A stretch of 22,445 bases of DNA, taken from contig CAXTTV010000068.1 in the NCBI GenBank assembly GCA_964247295.1, positions 1 through 22,445 of the forward strand. The letters are read 5' to 3'. Shown here piece by piece: positions 7,466-15,911 of this stretch (positions within the stretch are counted from its first letter, which is position 1; each line of letters starts with the position of its first letter). This DNA is from CAXTTV01 sp964247295. Lineage in GTDB: Bacteria > Chloroflexota > Ktedonobacteria > Ktedonobacterales > Ktedonobacteraceae. Both the position numbers and the translations under genes were made by a program. Under the pieces are notes generated by a model. It did not search any database, was not told the DNA's origin, and saw only the letters and a list, made by a program, of their open reading frames with translations.

Positions 7466-10405
7466 TCAATGTAGAGGACGTTTTTTGGCATAAGCGATAG
7501 CAGCGTTGCGCGATGAGACGCCAAGTTTCCGATAAATAGAATGAAGATGAGTATCAAGGGTTCTCTGGGCAATAACAAGCTTCTCAATAATCTCATTATT
7601 ATTGAGATCTTCAACAAGTAGCTTAAGGATCTCGGACTCCCGCTCCGTTAGCTTTTTCGTGTAGGGGAAAGCTTTATGGAGTGGTCTTACTTGACTCCTA
7701 TGAAAAACCGGCTGAAGCATGGGAAGAAGTTGAGGAGGCGTCAGATTTCGGCCTTGAAGGAGCATGGAATCAAATATCTGCTTATCTGCCATCTCTCTTG
7801 CCTGATTAAAGGTACTTTTATAGATCTGCTTCATAATTTCAGGCAAAGGAGCATCAATGTTCTCTCGTAACTGTTGGGCCGCTCCAAAGAACTGGGCAGC
7901 GCGCGTGCGATCTTCCAGAGCGGTATAGGTGGCGGCCAATCCCTCTATACAAAGCGCGGTAATCCAATGATGCTTTAAAGTGACGAGAAGTTCCAGACTC
8001 TGCTGATATTGCTCATGAGCCTCCTGGGGCTGTTGCTGAACCATTGCCAGCCAGCCCATACCGTAATAGCCTAGTGCTTGCGCCCTACGATCTTTTACCT
8101 TTTCAGCACAGCTCAAGCTTTCTTCAAACAGCTCACAGGTTCGGGAAAGTTCGCCCTGAAAAAAGACAACAAACCCCAGGGTAATGAGTGCGTAAGCCAG
8201 ACGCCCTTTATGATTAATTTCACGTGAGATGTGTGCGCTTTCTTCAAGTAGTGCGCGCGCCCGGTCGAGATTTTCTCGGGCGAAGAGTATCGAGCTGCCC
8301 TCCAACCAGAGAGCGTAGGCTATGCCCCATTTATTTTCAAGTCTCTGTTGGAGGATCAGGCAATCGTGTGCCAATTTTTGGGCCTGTAAATATTTTCCCT
8401 GATCCAGAGCCACCGCACTCAAGTTTTCGAGAGAGTCCGCGATGCCTGTGAGATCCTCAATCTGCTCAAAAAGAGAGCGAGCCTCCTCGCCACATTTTTT
8501 TGCCTGGGGGTACTGTCCGAGCGACCAGTGTATTTTACTGAGCCGGAGCAGAGCGCGTGCGTTTCCTTTCCGGTCGTCAATCTGTTCACAAAGCCTGAGA
8601 GCCTCTTCGCTAAGGGCCATAGCGCGGTCCTGCTCGTTTAGATTCATTGCCAGCATAGAGGCAGCGTCCAGAGCCTTAACGCGGATCGCCACAGGAGTGG
8701 AGCTGGAGGAGGCCAGGGCGCGTTCTAGAAGGTGCCAGCCCTCGTGACGGCGTCCGCGCATATCCCAGAAGCGCAGCAGAGCACTGGCTAATCGCAAGGC
8801 CGGTTCCATCCCATCTCCATGCTCGCCCTGACTCAGGAACCAGTACAGGGCCACCCGAATATTCGCTAGTTCCTGCTCCAGGTTCTCCGTCCAGAGCGCC
8901 TGATGCGGCCCGAGCAGTAGCGGCTCGATCTCCTCAGCAAGCGTGAGACAATACTGCGCGTGCAGCATTTGAACCGGCTGAGCTTCAATTCCCTCGTAGA
9001 GCCTCTCCAATCCGAACTCGCGGATCGTTTCCAGCATTCTAAACCGGACCTCTGGCTGCTCCAAATTGGTCTGGGTGAGCAGATTTTGATCGATCAGAGA
9101 GCTAATTGCATCCAGGATCTGGATCTCATACTCCTGGCCGTCGATCTGTTTGCAGAGTGTCTCCGCCGCATGAAGTGAGCAACCGCCAGCAAAAATCGCG
9201 AGCCGCTGGAAGATCTGACGTTCATAAGGTGAGAGCAAATTATAGCTCCATTCAATCGTCGCCCGTAATGTTCTCTGGCGCGTGGGAGCATCCTGAGGAC
9301 CTTCTGTAAGCATTGGCAGACGATTATGTAAGCGCGCTAATAATTCTTGTGGGCGCAATACTCGGATGCGTGCAGTTGCCAGTTCAATCGCCAGAGGCAG
9401 GCCGTCAAGCTGTACACATATCTCGGCGATCGCCCTGACATTCGCGGGAGTAATCGTAAAACCATGTTTAATTGCCTGACAGCGCCGAAGAAATAACATA
9501 ACCGAGGCACATGTCCCCAGCTCCTCAACATCTGGCAGGATCTCTAAATCTGGGAGGGATAGAGGTGAGACAGGATACTCCCTCTCCCTTTTAATATGTA
9601 ACGCGGCCCGGCTGGTCACCAGCATTTTTAAACCAGGACAGAACTCAAGCAGTTCCGCGATCTGAGGGGCCGCCTCGATAATCTGCTCAAAATTGTCCAG
9701 GAGAAGTAAAAGGTTTTGAGAGTGTAGCGTCGCTTTCAGCAGATCCAGCGGCGAGCGTTCTGCCTTCTCCTCGATCCTCAGGGCCAGAAGCATCGTTGAT
9801 AGTACCAGATGAGGACTTTTCACATCGGCCAGTGAAATAAAGACGGCTCCATCTAGAAAATCTTTCGTTAGAAGCTCGACGACCTGTGATCCCAATCGCG
9901 TTTTACCAATTCCTCCTGGACCGGTCAGTGTAACCAGGCGGTTCTCGGGCGCGCGCATCAATGCAACAAGTTCATCTACCTCTGACTCGCGACCGATCAG
10001 GGGATCGGGTTGTGAGGGAATTGCAGTCGAGGATTGCGCGCGGCTCTGCGTCGCTTCAGCAGACGCATCTACCTGTTTATCATCTGGTAGTTCATCAACA
10101 AATGTAGCCGCGACCTGACGTAATCGTTCTGGTGTCAGCTCTTGTGAGCGACCAAGATAGATTTTATGAAACGCCCTCCGTATCTTGCGATAAGCATACC
10201 AGTACCAGTCATGGCGTTTCAGTTCGCGTCTGACAGAAAATGTCCCATAGTCTGTTTTGAAGGAAAAGGACCGGTTCGTTTCGTCTTGGAGCCAGGCGTA
10301 CCATTCCAATGAGCCTACAGTAATCTCTTGTGAATGGGTAGCAGGGTAGGAGGGTGTTACAATCAGCCGGTTATTTTGGATAAAGGGGATGTGACTATGC
10401 GCCAT
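7466..10405 (-). CDS. NB-ARC ATPase/TPR regulator with LuxR-type DNA-binding end
   Basis: The 979-residue product has four parts. Residues about 30-100 resemble the arm-type DNA-binding region of tyrosine integrases (Trp-Tyr-Trp-Tyr-Ala-Tyr-Arg-Lys then Tyr-Leu-Gly-Arg-Ser, then Leu-Thr-Pro-Glu-Arg-Leu). Residues about 135-460 form a STAND/NB-ARC ATPase: Walker A Gly-Pro-Gly-Gly-Ile-Gly-Lys-Thr (162-169), Walker B Leu-Leu-Leu-Leu-Leu-Asp-Asn-Phe-Glu (232-240), and Gly-Leu-Pro-Leu-Ala (335-339). Residues about 480-880 are TPR repeats. The last 65 or so form a LuxR/GerE helix-turn-helix (Leu-Thr-Glu-Arg-Glu-Ser-Glu-Ile-Leu). By family it is a signal-sensing, ATP-driven transcription activator. 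Shine-Dalgarno GGGAG lies six bases before ATG. Its target and ligand are unknown. Confidence 0.9.
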   Translation of the reverse strand: MAHSHIPFIQNNRLIVTPSYPATHSQEITVGSLEWYAWLQDETNRSFSFKTDYGTFSVRRELKRHDWYWYAYRKIRRAFHKIYLGRSQELTPERLRQVAATFVDELPDDKQVDASAEATQSRAQSSTAIPSQPDPLIGRESEVDELVALMRAPENRLVTLTGPGGIGKTRLGSQVVELLTKDFLDGAVFISLADVKSPHLVLSTMLLALRIEEKAERSPLDLLKATLHSQNLLLLLDNFEQIIEAAPQIAELLEFCPGLKMLVTSRAALHIKREREYPVSPLSLPDLEILPDVEELGTCASVMLFLRRCQAIKHGFTITPANVRAIAEICVQLDGLPLAIELATARIRVLRPQELLARLHNRLPMLTEGPQDAPTRQRTLRATIEWSYNLLSPYERQIFQRLAIFAGGCSLHAAETLCKQIDGQEYEIQILDAISSLIDQNLLTQTNLEQPEVRFRMLETIREFGLERLYEGIEAQPVQMLHAQYCLTLAEEIEPLLLGPHQALWTENLEQELANIRVALYWFLSQGEHGDGMEPALRLASALLRFWDMRGRRHEGWHLLERALASSSSTPVAIRVKALDAASMLAMNLNEQDRAMALSEEALRLCEQIDDRKGNARALLRLSKIHWSLGQYPQAKKCGEEARSLFEQIEDLTGIADSLENLSAVALDQGKYLQAQKLAHDCLILQQRLENKWGIAYALWLEGSSILFARENLDRARALLEESAHISREINHKGRLAYALITLGFVVFFQGELSRTCELFEESLSCAEKVKDRRAQALGYYGMGWLAMVQQQPQEAHEQYQQSLELLVTLKHHWITALCIEGLAATYTALEDRTRAAQFFGAAQQLRENIDAPLPEIMKQIYKSTFNQAREMADKQIFDSMLLQGRNLTPPQLLPMLQPVFHRSQVRPLHKAFPYTKKLTERESEILKLLVEDLNNNEIIEKLVIAQRTLDTHLHSIYRKLGVSSRNAAIAYAKKRPLH

Positions 10406-10527
10406 CTCTCGCTCCCTTTCGGGGAATTTTAAAAATCAGGCTGGTACTTTCAAGAAAGATAATAGAAACTTGTAGCAGCGTAGGGGATTTACACATAGGT
10501 TTAATTGCCCAACGCTGCCATAAAACG

Positions 10528-10556
10528 AGTATACCATTTTACCGCTCAGGTGTCGA
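10528..10556 (-). promoter_or_regulatory. Strong extended -10 promoter of the ATPase/LuxR gene
   Basis: On the minus strand TCGACA (10556-10551, five of six consensus bases) is followed after 17 bases by TATACT (10533-10528), preceded by the TGn of an extended -10. Transcription would start near 10521, leaving a leader of about 115 bases. This is the best promoter match in the window. Confidence 0.6.
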
Positions 10557-10587
10557 TTGCAGTCTTTTCCATTTTTTATACTTCAGA

Positions 10588-10604
10588 TTTCTTATGATAA
10601 GAAA
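10588..10604. promoter_or_regulatory. Palindrome between divergent genes
   Basis: TTTCTTAT (10588-10595) and ATAAGAAA (10597-10604) are perfect inverted arms around one G. It lies upstream of the -35 of the ATPase gene and about 180 bases before the propeller gene, where an activator or shared operator would sit. In the rest of the 381-base gap (10406-10786) I see no gene; a weak plus-strand pair TTGGCC/TATACG (10621-10650, 18-base spacer) may serve the propeller gene. Confidence 0.35.
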
Positions 10605-10786
10605 ATATAAATCCATCTATTTGGCCTTTTTAGGATAATTTAGGTATACGATGAGTCTCGTAAAATGAGCCTTAAAAAGACATTAGTTAGGCTTAAGAGA
10701 TCATTAGATACGTCGATATTGATAAATAGAAGCACTGGTCTTTAAGGATGGTGTACTGAATGAACAAGCTATTGAGAGGAGTCCAA

Positions 10787-11938
10787 ATGAAAAAGAGAGT
10801 TGGTCTTTATGTTCTGGCTGTATCTATATTCTGTCTATCCTTTGGGGCGGTATCAGCAGAGGCCAGAATGGAGATAAGCAAGCCGCAGTGGCAGGTGCAG
10901 ACCAGCCTGAACCCCGATTCCACGCACGATATTCTGCATGGAGTAGCGGGCCTCTCCTCCAACGAAGCCTGGGTGGTGGGGGAGTACAGTGCTAAAACAA
11001 AAAGTGCCCTGGTTGAGCATTGGGATGGAAAGGCCTGGAAAGTGTTTCCGAGCGCGACCTCCAGCTCATCTGTTGATCTTTATGGGGCAGCCGGTATCTC
11101 TTCTAAAGACGTGTGGGCGGTTGGCAACTACAACGCGCAGTCGGATGCTCATACGCCGTTGATTGAGCACTGGGATGGGAAAGTCTGGAAAAAAATTCAG
11201 GCAGCGGCCATTGGCCTGTATGTCTACTTGAAAAGTGTCTCAGTGGTTGCGGCGAATGATGTTTGGGCTGTTGGGTATGCTGGCAATCCTCAGACCTACG
11301 GGACTGATACCGTGACATTGCATTGGGATGGCGCTCATTGGAGCCGGATAGCCAGCCCGAATCCTGGAACCTCATATAATGAGCTGTTTGGAGTGAAGGC
11401 TCTGGCGAAAAACAATGTCTGGGCGGTCGGTCATTTTGAGGGTGGTACCTCAACCTCTGAGAATGCTTTAGTTGAGCACTGGGATGGGAAGACCTGGAAG
11501 GTTGTCCCCAGCCCGAATCCTGGTTCGCTTGGAAGTGTTCTCTCCAGCATTAGTGGTACAGGGAGTGGAGATGTCTGGGCCGTTGGTCACAGCACGGAAC
11601 ACACAACCACAGTTCCTGGCTTTACCACCCAACCTGTCCTGGAGCATTGGAACGGTACTGGCTGGAGCATTGTTGCTAATCCAACCCTGGTGGGCGTTTC
11701 AAACTTTCTATATGCGGTCAAGGCTGTTACTGCTAGCAATGTTTGGGCGGTTGGTTTTAGCTCGGACCAGAGCCGTGCGATTATCGAGCATTGGGACGGA
11801 CACACCTGGAGTAGCATTAACTCGCCGCATCCTGGTGACTATGAGACCCTGGACGGTCTTGATGCGCTTGGGAGTACCCAGCTTATGGCGGTTGGTTCAC
11901 TGAAGGGTAGCCAGACTCTGGTGGAGACGTATCAGTAA
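10787..11938 (+). CDS. Secreted seven-bladed beta-propeller of VWAVG repeats
   Basis: The 383-residue product has a signal peptide (Met-Lys-Lys-Arg, a hydrophobic core, Val-Ser-Ala cleavage near residue 26). It then has six repeats of about 45-60 residues, each built on (Asp/Asn)-Val-Trp-Ala-Val-Gly, a variable loop, (Ile/Val)-Glu-His-Trp-Asp-Gly-Lys-x-Trp and Ser-Pro-Asn-Pro-Gly. A last partial unit (Leu-Met-Ala-Val-Gly to Leu-Val-Glu-Thr-Tyr) would close a seven-bladed propeller. No catalytic motif is visible; it may bind a surface ligand or glycan. Start 10787 has AGAGGAG at ideal spacing; the in-frame ATG at 10760 has only a distant AAGGA. High divergence between blades argues against recent duplication. 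Confidence 0.8.
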   Translation: MKKRVGLYVLAVSIFCLSFGAVSAEARMEISKPQWQVQTSLNPDSTHDILHGVAGLSSNEAWVVGEYSAKTKSALVEHWDGKAWKVFPSATSSSSVDLYGAAGISSKDVWAVGNYNAQSDAHTPLIEHWDGKVWKKIQAAAIGLYVYLKSVSVVAANDVWAVGYAGNPQTYGTDTVTLHWDGAHWSRIASPNPGTSYNELFGVKALAKNNVWAVGHFEGGTSTSENALVEHWDGKTWKVVPSPNPGSLGSVLSSISGTGSGDVWAVGHSTEHTTTVPGFTTQPVLEHWNGTGWSIVANPTLVGVSNFLYAVKAVTASNVWAVGFSSDQSRAIIEHWDGHTWSSINSPHPGDYETLDGLDALGSTQLMAVGSLKGSQTLVETYQ

Positions 11939-11950
11939 AAAGGTAAAAAG

Positions 11951-11985
11951 AAAGGGCGCGGCCTTACAGGTCGTGCCCTTTTGTT
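11951..11985 (+). terminator. Bidirectional intrinsic terminator
   Basis: AAAGGGCGCGGCC (11951-11963) pairs with GGTCGTGCCCTTT (11969-11981), 13 bp with two G-U pairs and a five-base loop, followed by TTGTTG. Reading the other way, the stem is followed by a T-rich stretch. It separates the convergent propeller (stop 11938) and transpeptidase (stop 11995) genes and can serve both. Confidence 0.85.
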
Positions 11986-11994
11986 GTGTAGTGA

Positions 11995-13683
11995 TTAGTA
12001 AATGGCTACAATTGTATTCCAGCCAGTATTGCTATAGACCCAACCTTCATTATCGGTTGACAGGTTAATGCAGCCATGACTACCGGTTGGTGCTCCACCG
12101 TCATCATGAGGGAATTGAGTGCCTGGACCATAGTTACTGCGCCAGGGGGCGTCGTGGACAAAGTAGCCACCGGCCTCGTACAGAATGGCGTAGTTAGCTT
12201 TGGAGTCGGGATACCAGAAAGGCGAGTCTTTAGGATCACTAGATTTGAAAGTGAAAGGCGACTGTCGATCCAGCACACCGAAGACACCTGGTTCCGATGG
12301 ACGCTCGTAGCGGCCAGTCGTCACAGGAATAACCTTAACCAGCTTCCCATTCTCATAGACGCGCATCGTCTGCTCAATCATTGAGACCATCAATACCTGT
12401 CGGTTACCTAGCTTATAATGGTCCAGCAGCTTCTTATCCGTCTCATGAGGCTTATCTGAAGGGGTTTTATCGCCAAAGTTTTGTTTGAGAAGATCAAAGT
12501 TAAACCTGGCATTATTGATTTCGTCGATCATCCCCTGGTAATCATTAGCTGACTGTGCCTGCCCCATATTCACGTCCATATCTCCGCCCAGACCTTTATC
12601 CTGATAGCCGGTGGCGTAGGGATAGGTCTGCCCATCGAACTGGTCGTGATAGGGGTTCTTGCTCATCCAGTCATCGACTTCACTATGATACTGTTTCAGC
12701 AGAGAGGTTGCCTCTCCTTTGACCAGATCCAGGTGCATCGAGCCCGTATCATTGTCGAGTTGCTTGGAGAAAGACTGGTAATCCTTTGGTGTTTTTGCGC
12801 TATCAAGCGTAGTTTTATCAGTCGAATATTTTTTCTCATAATCATCGGTCTTGATGCCATAATTCTTGAGCTGGTCGATCTGGCTCTGGAAGTCCCGTAG
12901 GCGGGCCGCGCCAACATACGGTATCGCCTGAGTAGAGGTTACAGCAGCTTGTTGATATTGAGCGTCGATCATTGTTTTAATGTGGTTAATATCGTCAGGA
13001 TTATGGATAGCGTTCAACGATTGAACATCGTCCTGATACTGCTGCTGTATAGCTGTCGTGTCCAGGCGGGCATTCTTCATATCAGTGATTGACTGCTTGA
13101 AGTTATCCAGCTTTGAGAATGTAGGCTGAAGACCATTCAAGGTATCAGTCGCGCTACCAGCTTCTGTAGAGATCGCCTGATAATCTTTAGGGTACTGTGC
13201 TTTAGAGAGGTTGGTCTGACTGGTATTGAATTTTTGTGAGAAGTAGCCAACATCAACCTTATTTTTGTTGCGCTCACGGTTCAGGGCCTGCTGAAACTGT
13301 TGCATATTGCCCTGGGCCTTCGACTTATCTTGATCTGTTGTGGTCGAAATGATTCCCTGGGTTTCTGTAGTGAGCTGATGATAGCGCATCGCAAGGTTAC
13401 GATTGTAATCGGTGACCGACTGATCAAAGAACATGCTCAGAGGTGCATGTGTATTGTCGAGCTGATCCTTCTGCTTCTGGATAGATGCCAGCTTTGTGGA
13501 TGGCACCCCGATAGCTAGAGCCTGTTGCAGTGTTTGTGTTAATTGAGTGTGTGCCTGTGAGGCCTGCTGCTGAACAGAAGCGTCACCGCCGCAAGCACTG
13601 AGCAGGAGCATGAGAGAAAGCAATCCTCCCGCCAGTGTTCCCCGAAGCGCGCATTGCGAAGAGCGAGTCAGAGATTTTCGCAT
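11995..13683 (-). CDS. L,D-transpeptidase lipoprotein (YkuD), paralog 1
   Basis: The 562-residue product begins with a lipoprotein signal peptide ending in the lipobox Leu-Ser-Ala-Cys (Cys31). A long Gln/Lys/Asp-rich, mostly helical region follows (about 35-400), built of at least three loose repeats with a Leu...Tyr-Gly-(Ile/Val)...Asp-Tyr pattern, likely a stalk or coiled coil. The C-terminal about 130 residues are a YkuD catalytic domain with His510 (His-Asp-Ala-Pro-Trp-Arg) and Ser-His-Gly-Cys-Ile-Asn (His536, catalytic Cys538). It should make 3-3 cross-links or attach protein to peptidoglycan outside the membrane. Start 13683 was chosen for AGGAGGATATC just upstream; the frame extends to 13734 without a site. 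It lies 289 bases after its paralog. Confidence 0.88.
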   Translation of the reverse strand: MRKSLTRSSQCALRGTLAGGLLSLMLLLSACGGDASVQQQASQAHTQLTQTLQQALAIGVPSTKLASIQKQKDQLDNTHAPLSMFFDQSVTDYNRNLAMRYHQLTTETQGIISTTTDQDKSKAQGNMQQFQQALNRERNKNKVDVGYFSQKFNTSQTNLSKAQYPKDYQAISTEAGSATDTLNGLQPTFSKLDNFKQSITDMKNARLDTTAIQQQYQDDVQSLNAIHNPDDINHIKTMIDAQYQQAAVTSTQAIPYVGAARLRDFQSQIDQLKNYGIKTDDYEKKYSTDKTTLDSAKTPKDYQSFSKQLDNDTGSMHLDLVKGEATSLLKQYHSEVDDWMSKNPYHDQFDGQTYPYATGYQDKGLGGDMDVNMGQAQSANDYQGMIDEINNARFNFDLLKQNFGDKTPSDKPHETDKKLLDHYKLGNRQVLMVSMIEQTMRVYENGKLVKVIPVTTGRYERPSEPGVFGVLDRQSPFTFKSSDPKDSPFWYPDSKANYAILYEAGGYFVHDAPWRSNYGPGTQFPHDDGGAPTGSHGCINLSTDNEGWVYSNTGWNTIVAIY

Positions 13684-13803
13684 CGTCGATATCCTCCTGC
13701 CGTAAAGGGCTGGTGGCTTCCATAATACTTTCATAAATTTTTATAGTTATTTGTAATACGCATAGAGCCAGGTAAACAGATCGGGATAAAGGAGTGTATA
13801 TCA

Positions 13804-13820
13804 CCTTATCGTAAATAAGG
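13804..13820. promoter_or_regulatory. Small inverted repeat between the two transpeptidase genes
   Basis: CCTTAT (13804-13809) and ATAAGG (13815-13820) form a perfect 6-bp repeat with a five-base centre, about 120 bases upstream of the paralog-1 start. No T-tract follows, so an operator is more likely than a terminator. Nothing else clear is seen in 13684-13972. Confidence 0.25.
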
Positions 13821-13972
13821 CTAATCAGGCAATAAACATCTCTCTAAAAAGTCTGAAACTACAAATTTCCCGAAAACTTGTTATGAAATCTCTGGAATGA
13901 AGAGGCGTAAGTATTTTTTTTACTATAACACATTTATACCTTATAAATTGGTGGAGATGCAAGCCTTTTTTA

Positions 13973-15661
13973 TTAATACACGATGACGGTTGTGTCCCAC
14001 CCTGTGTTATTGAAGATCCATTTTTCGTCTGGTCTGGCTAGATTAATGCAGCCGTGGCTGCCTGTCTCCGCTCCTGGTGCATCGGGATGGGGAAATTGCG
14101 TTCCTGGCCCGTAGATGTTGCGCCATGGAGCGTCATGAATAAAATACCCATTTACCTCGTACTGGATCGCATAGCTGACTGGGGAGGGTTCATAATAGAA
14201 GGGGGAGTCCTGGGAATCATCGGAGACAAAAGTGAAGGGCGATTTCCTGTCAAGGACCTTCCACATACCAGCCTCCGAAGGCCGTTCGTAGCGGCCTGTA
14301 GTAACTGAGAATGTATGTTGCAGCTTCCCATGATTGTAGATGCGCATCGTTTGCTCAGTCATAGAGATCACCATCACCTGGCTGTTTTGGAGTTTATAAT
14401 AATTGATCAGCGTCTGATCTGCTTTATGTGGCTGGTTGGAGGGTGTATGATCCTCGAAATTACTTTTTAGCATCTCGAAGTTGAGGAGGGCTCCACGAGC
14501 CAGATCCTGGACCGCTCGAAAATCATTAGCTGTCTGGGCATTTGAGAAAGCGGTATCCAGATCGCCTCCGGTTCCTTTCTCTTGGTAGCCAGCGGTATAC
14601 GCATAGTAATGTCTATCGTGGGGATCATGATACATATGGCTTCTGGTCCAGGATTTCACCTCTTGATGGAACTGCTTGATCAACGCATCGTCCTGCATTT
14701 TAAGTAGATCGGTACGCATAGACCCCATATCTTTCATGATCACAGGGGAGAAATTCTGGAAATCCTGGCGCGAGTGTGCGCTTTGCATATGTTGTTGATC
14801 ACTCTGAAACTTCTGTTGATACTTTGTGACATTCACTCCGTACTGTTTTAATTGTGTAATCTGAAGCTGAAAATCGTTTAAGCGAGCATGAGCAAGATAG
14901 GGTATCGCAAGGGTATCGCTAACTATAAGTTGTTGCTGTTGAGCGGTAATGCTATCCTGAAGTTTTTGGGCGTCATCAGGAGTTTTGAGCAGGTTTAATT
15001 TCTGTTGATCAAGCGTATAATATTTCTGGAGCGCACTGGTATCCAGGCGATCCTTTTGTATAGCTGTGATAGCGGTCCCAAAAGTGTCCATCTGTCTAAT
15101 TATTGGTTGAACCTGATCGAGAGCCTCGGCTCCGGTTCTGGCGCTCTCACTGATCGCGCTATAATCGCGAGGAAATCGAGCCCGAGAAAACCCTTGTTGG
15201 TTCTGGCGATACTGGGTTTGGAAATAGAGCATATTTAGCTTATTCTGGCTGGTGACGAGGCTCTTCTCAAAGTGTTGAAGATCCCTTTGGGCCTGGACAC
15301 GAGTCTTCTGAGTGGTTGTAGTGATAATTCTCTGGGTCTGGACTGTTAGCTGTTGATAGCGGCGAGTAAGATTTTGATGATAGCGGGTTGCGGGTTGACT
15401 ATCGAAAAGTTCAAAGGGCTCGCTTGAGCTATCCAGCAACTTTTTTTGATCAAAGATCGAGGTTAGATCCGAGTGTGACATCCCAATCTGTAGGGCCTGA
15501 TCCAGCATTGTTTCCAGTCGGATGCGAGCAGATGTGGATTGTTCGGTTGCACCCGAACCAGCGCCGCAGCCGCCGATCAGAAGTGAGAGGCTGATTAGCA
15601 ATCCAGTGACAATCCTATATATCAAGTTTTGTAGAGGCAAAATGGCGCGTGGGCGAGGCAT
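13973..15661 (-). CDS. L,D-transpeptidase lipoprotein (YkuD), paralog 2
   Basis: This 562-residue paralog of the next gene has the same layout and length: a lipobox Ile-Gly-Gly-Cys (Cys32), a long helical Gln-rich middle, then a YkuD domain with His509, His536 and Cys538 (Ser-His-Gly-Cys-Ile-Asn). The shared blocks Gly-Arg-Tyr-Glu-Arg-Pro-Ser-Glu, Asp-Arg-(Gln/Lys)-Ser-Pro-Phe-Thr-Phe and Tyr-Gly-Pro-Gly-Thr-Gln-Phe-Pro-His mark a common origin; the helical region has diverged much more. Start 15661 follows GAGGAGGATATC, the same Shine-Dalgarno context as in paralog 1. It was probably made by tandem duplication. Role: wall cross-linking outside the membrane, tethered by lipid. Confidence 0.88.
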   Translation of the reverse strand: MPRPRAILPLQNLIYRIVTGLLISLSLLIGGCGAGSGATEQSTSARIRLETMLDQALQIGMSHSDLTSIFDQKKLLDSSSEPFELFDSQPATRYHQNLTRRYQQLTVQTQRIITTTTQKTRVQAQRDLQHFEKSLVTSQNKLNMLYFQTQYRQNQQGFSRARFPRDYSAISESARTGAEALDQVQPIIRQMDTFGTAITAIQKDRLDTSALQKYYTLDQQKLNLLKTPDDAQKLQDSITAQQQQLIVSDTLAIPYLAHARLNDFQLQITQLKQYGVNVTKYQQKFQSDQQHMQSAHSRQDFQNFSPVIMKDMGSMRTDLLKMQDDALIKQFHQEVKSWTRSHMYHDPHDRHYYAYTAGYQEKGTGGDLDTAFSNAQTANDFRAVQDLARGALLNFEMLKSNFEDHTPSNQPHKADQTLINYYKLQNSQVMVISMTEQTMRIYNHGKLQHTFSVTTGRYERPSEAGMWKVLDRKSPFTFVSDDSQDSPFYYEPSPVSYAIQYEVNGYFIHDAPWRNIYGPGTQFPHPDAPGAETGSHGCINLARPDEKWIFNNTGWDTTVIVY

Positions 15662-15863
15662 AACAGATATCCTCCTCAGTAAGAAGAGCATTCTCAAAAA
15701 TGGCAGAGAGCGTTCTTAGAATTTCAAAATTTACGTTTAGATAATAGTATCGTCAGTATTACCAGATTTCTTTTGTATTTTATGATTTTTGATATATTGA
15801 ACCAATGATTATAAATATATTTATATTAGAAAGATAGGAATGAGTTGATAAAAAAGAAGTTAT

Positions 15864-15897
15864 GAGAAGATTGAGTAGCGGAGCACTCAATCTTCTC
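15864..15897 (-). terminator. Intrinsic terminator of the SDR gene
   Basis: GAGAAGATTGAGT (15864-15876) and ACTCAATCTTCTC (15885-15897) are perfect 13-bp arms with an eight-base loop. On the minus strand the stem is followed by a T-rich run (CTTCTTTTTT), just after the SDR stop at 15912. An overlapping alternative stem, GCGGAG (15878-15883) with CTCCGC (15895-15900), competes with it. Confidence 0.8.
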
Positions 15898-15911
15898 CGC
15901 TGTTTGTTGCT

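Noticed and set aside
8224..9531. Several ORFs of 60-100 codons on the plus strand or in other frames within the ATPase gene
   Set aside because: Shadows of the 979-codon gene, without starts or families.
10760..10786. Earlier start for the propeller protein
   Set aside because: The Shine-Dalgarno is distant; ATG 10787 has AGAGGAG and begins a canonical signal peptide.
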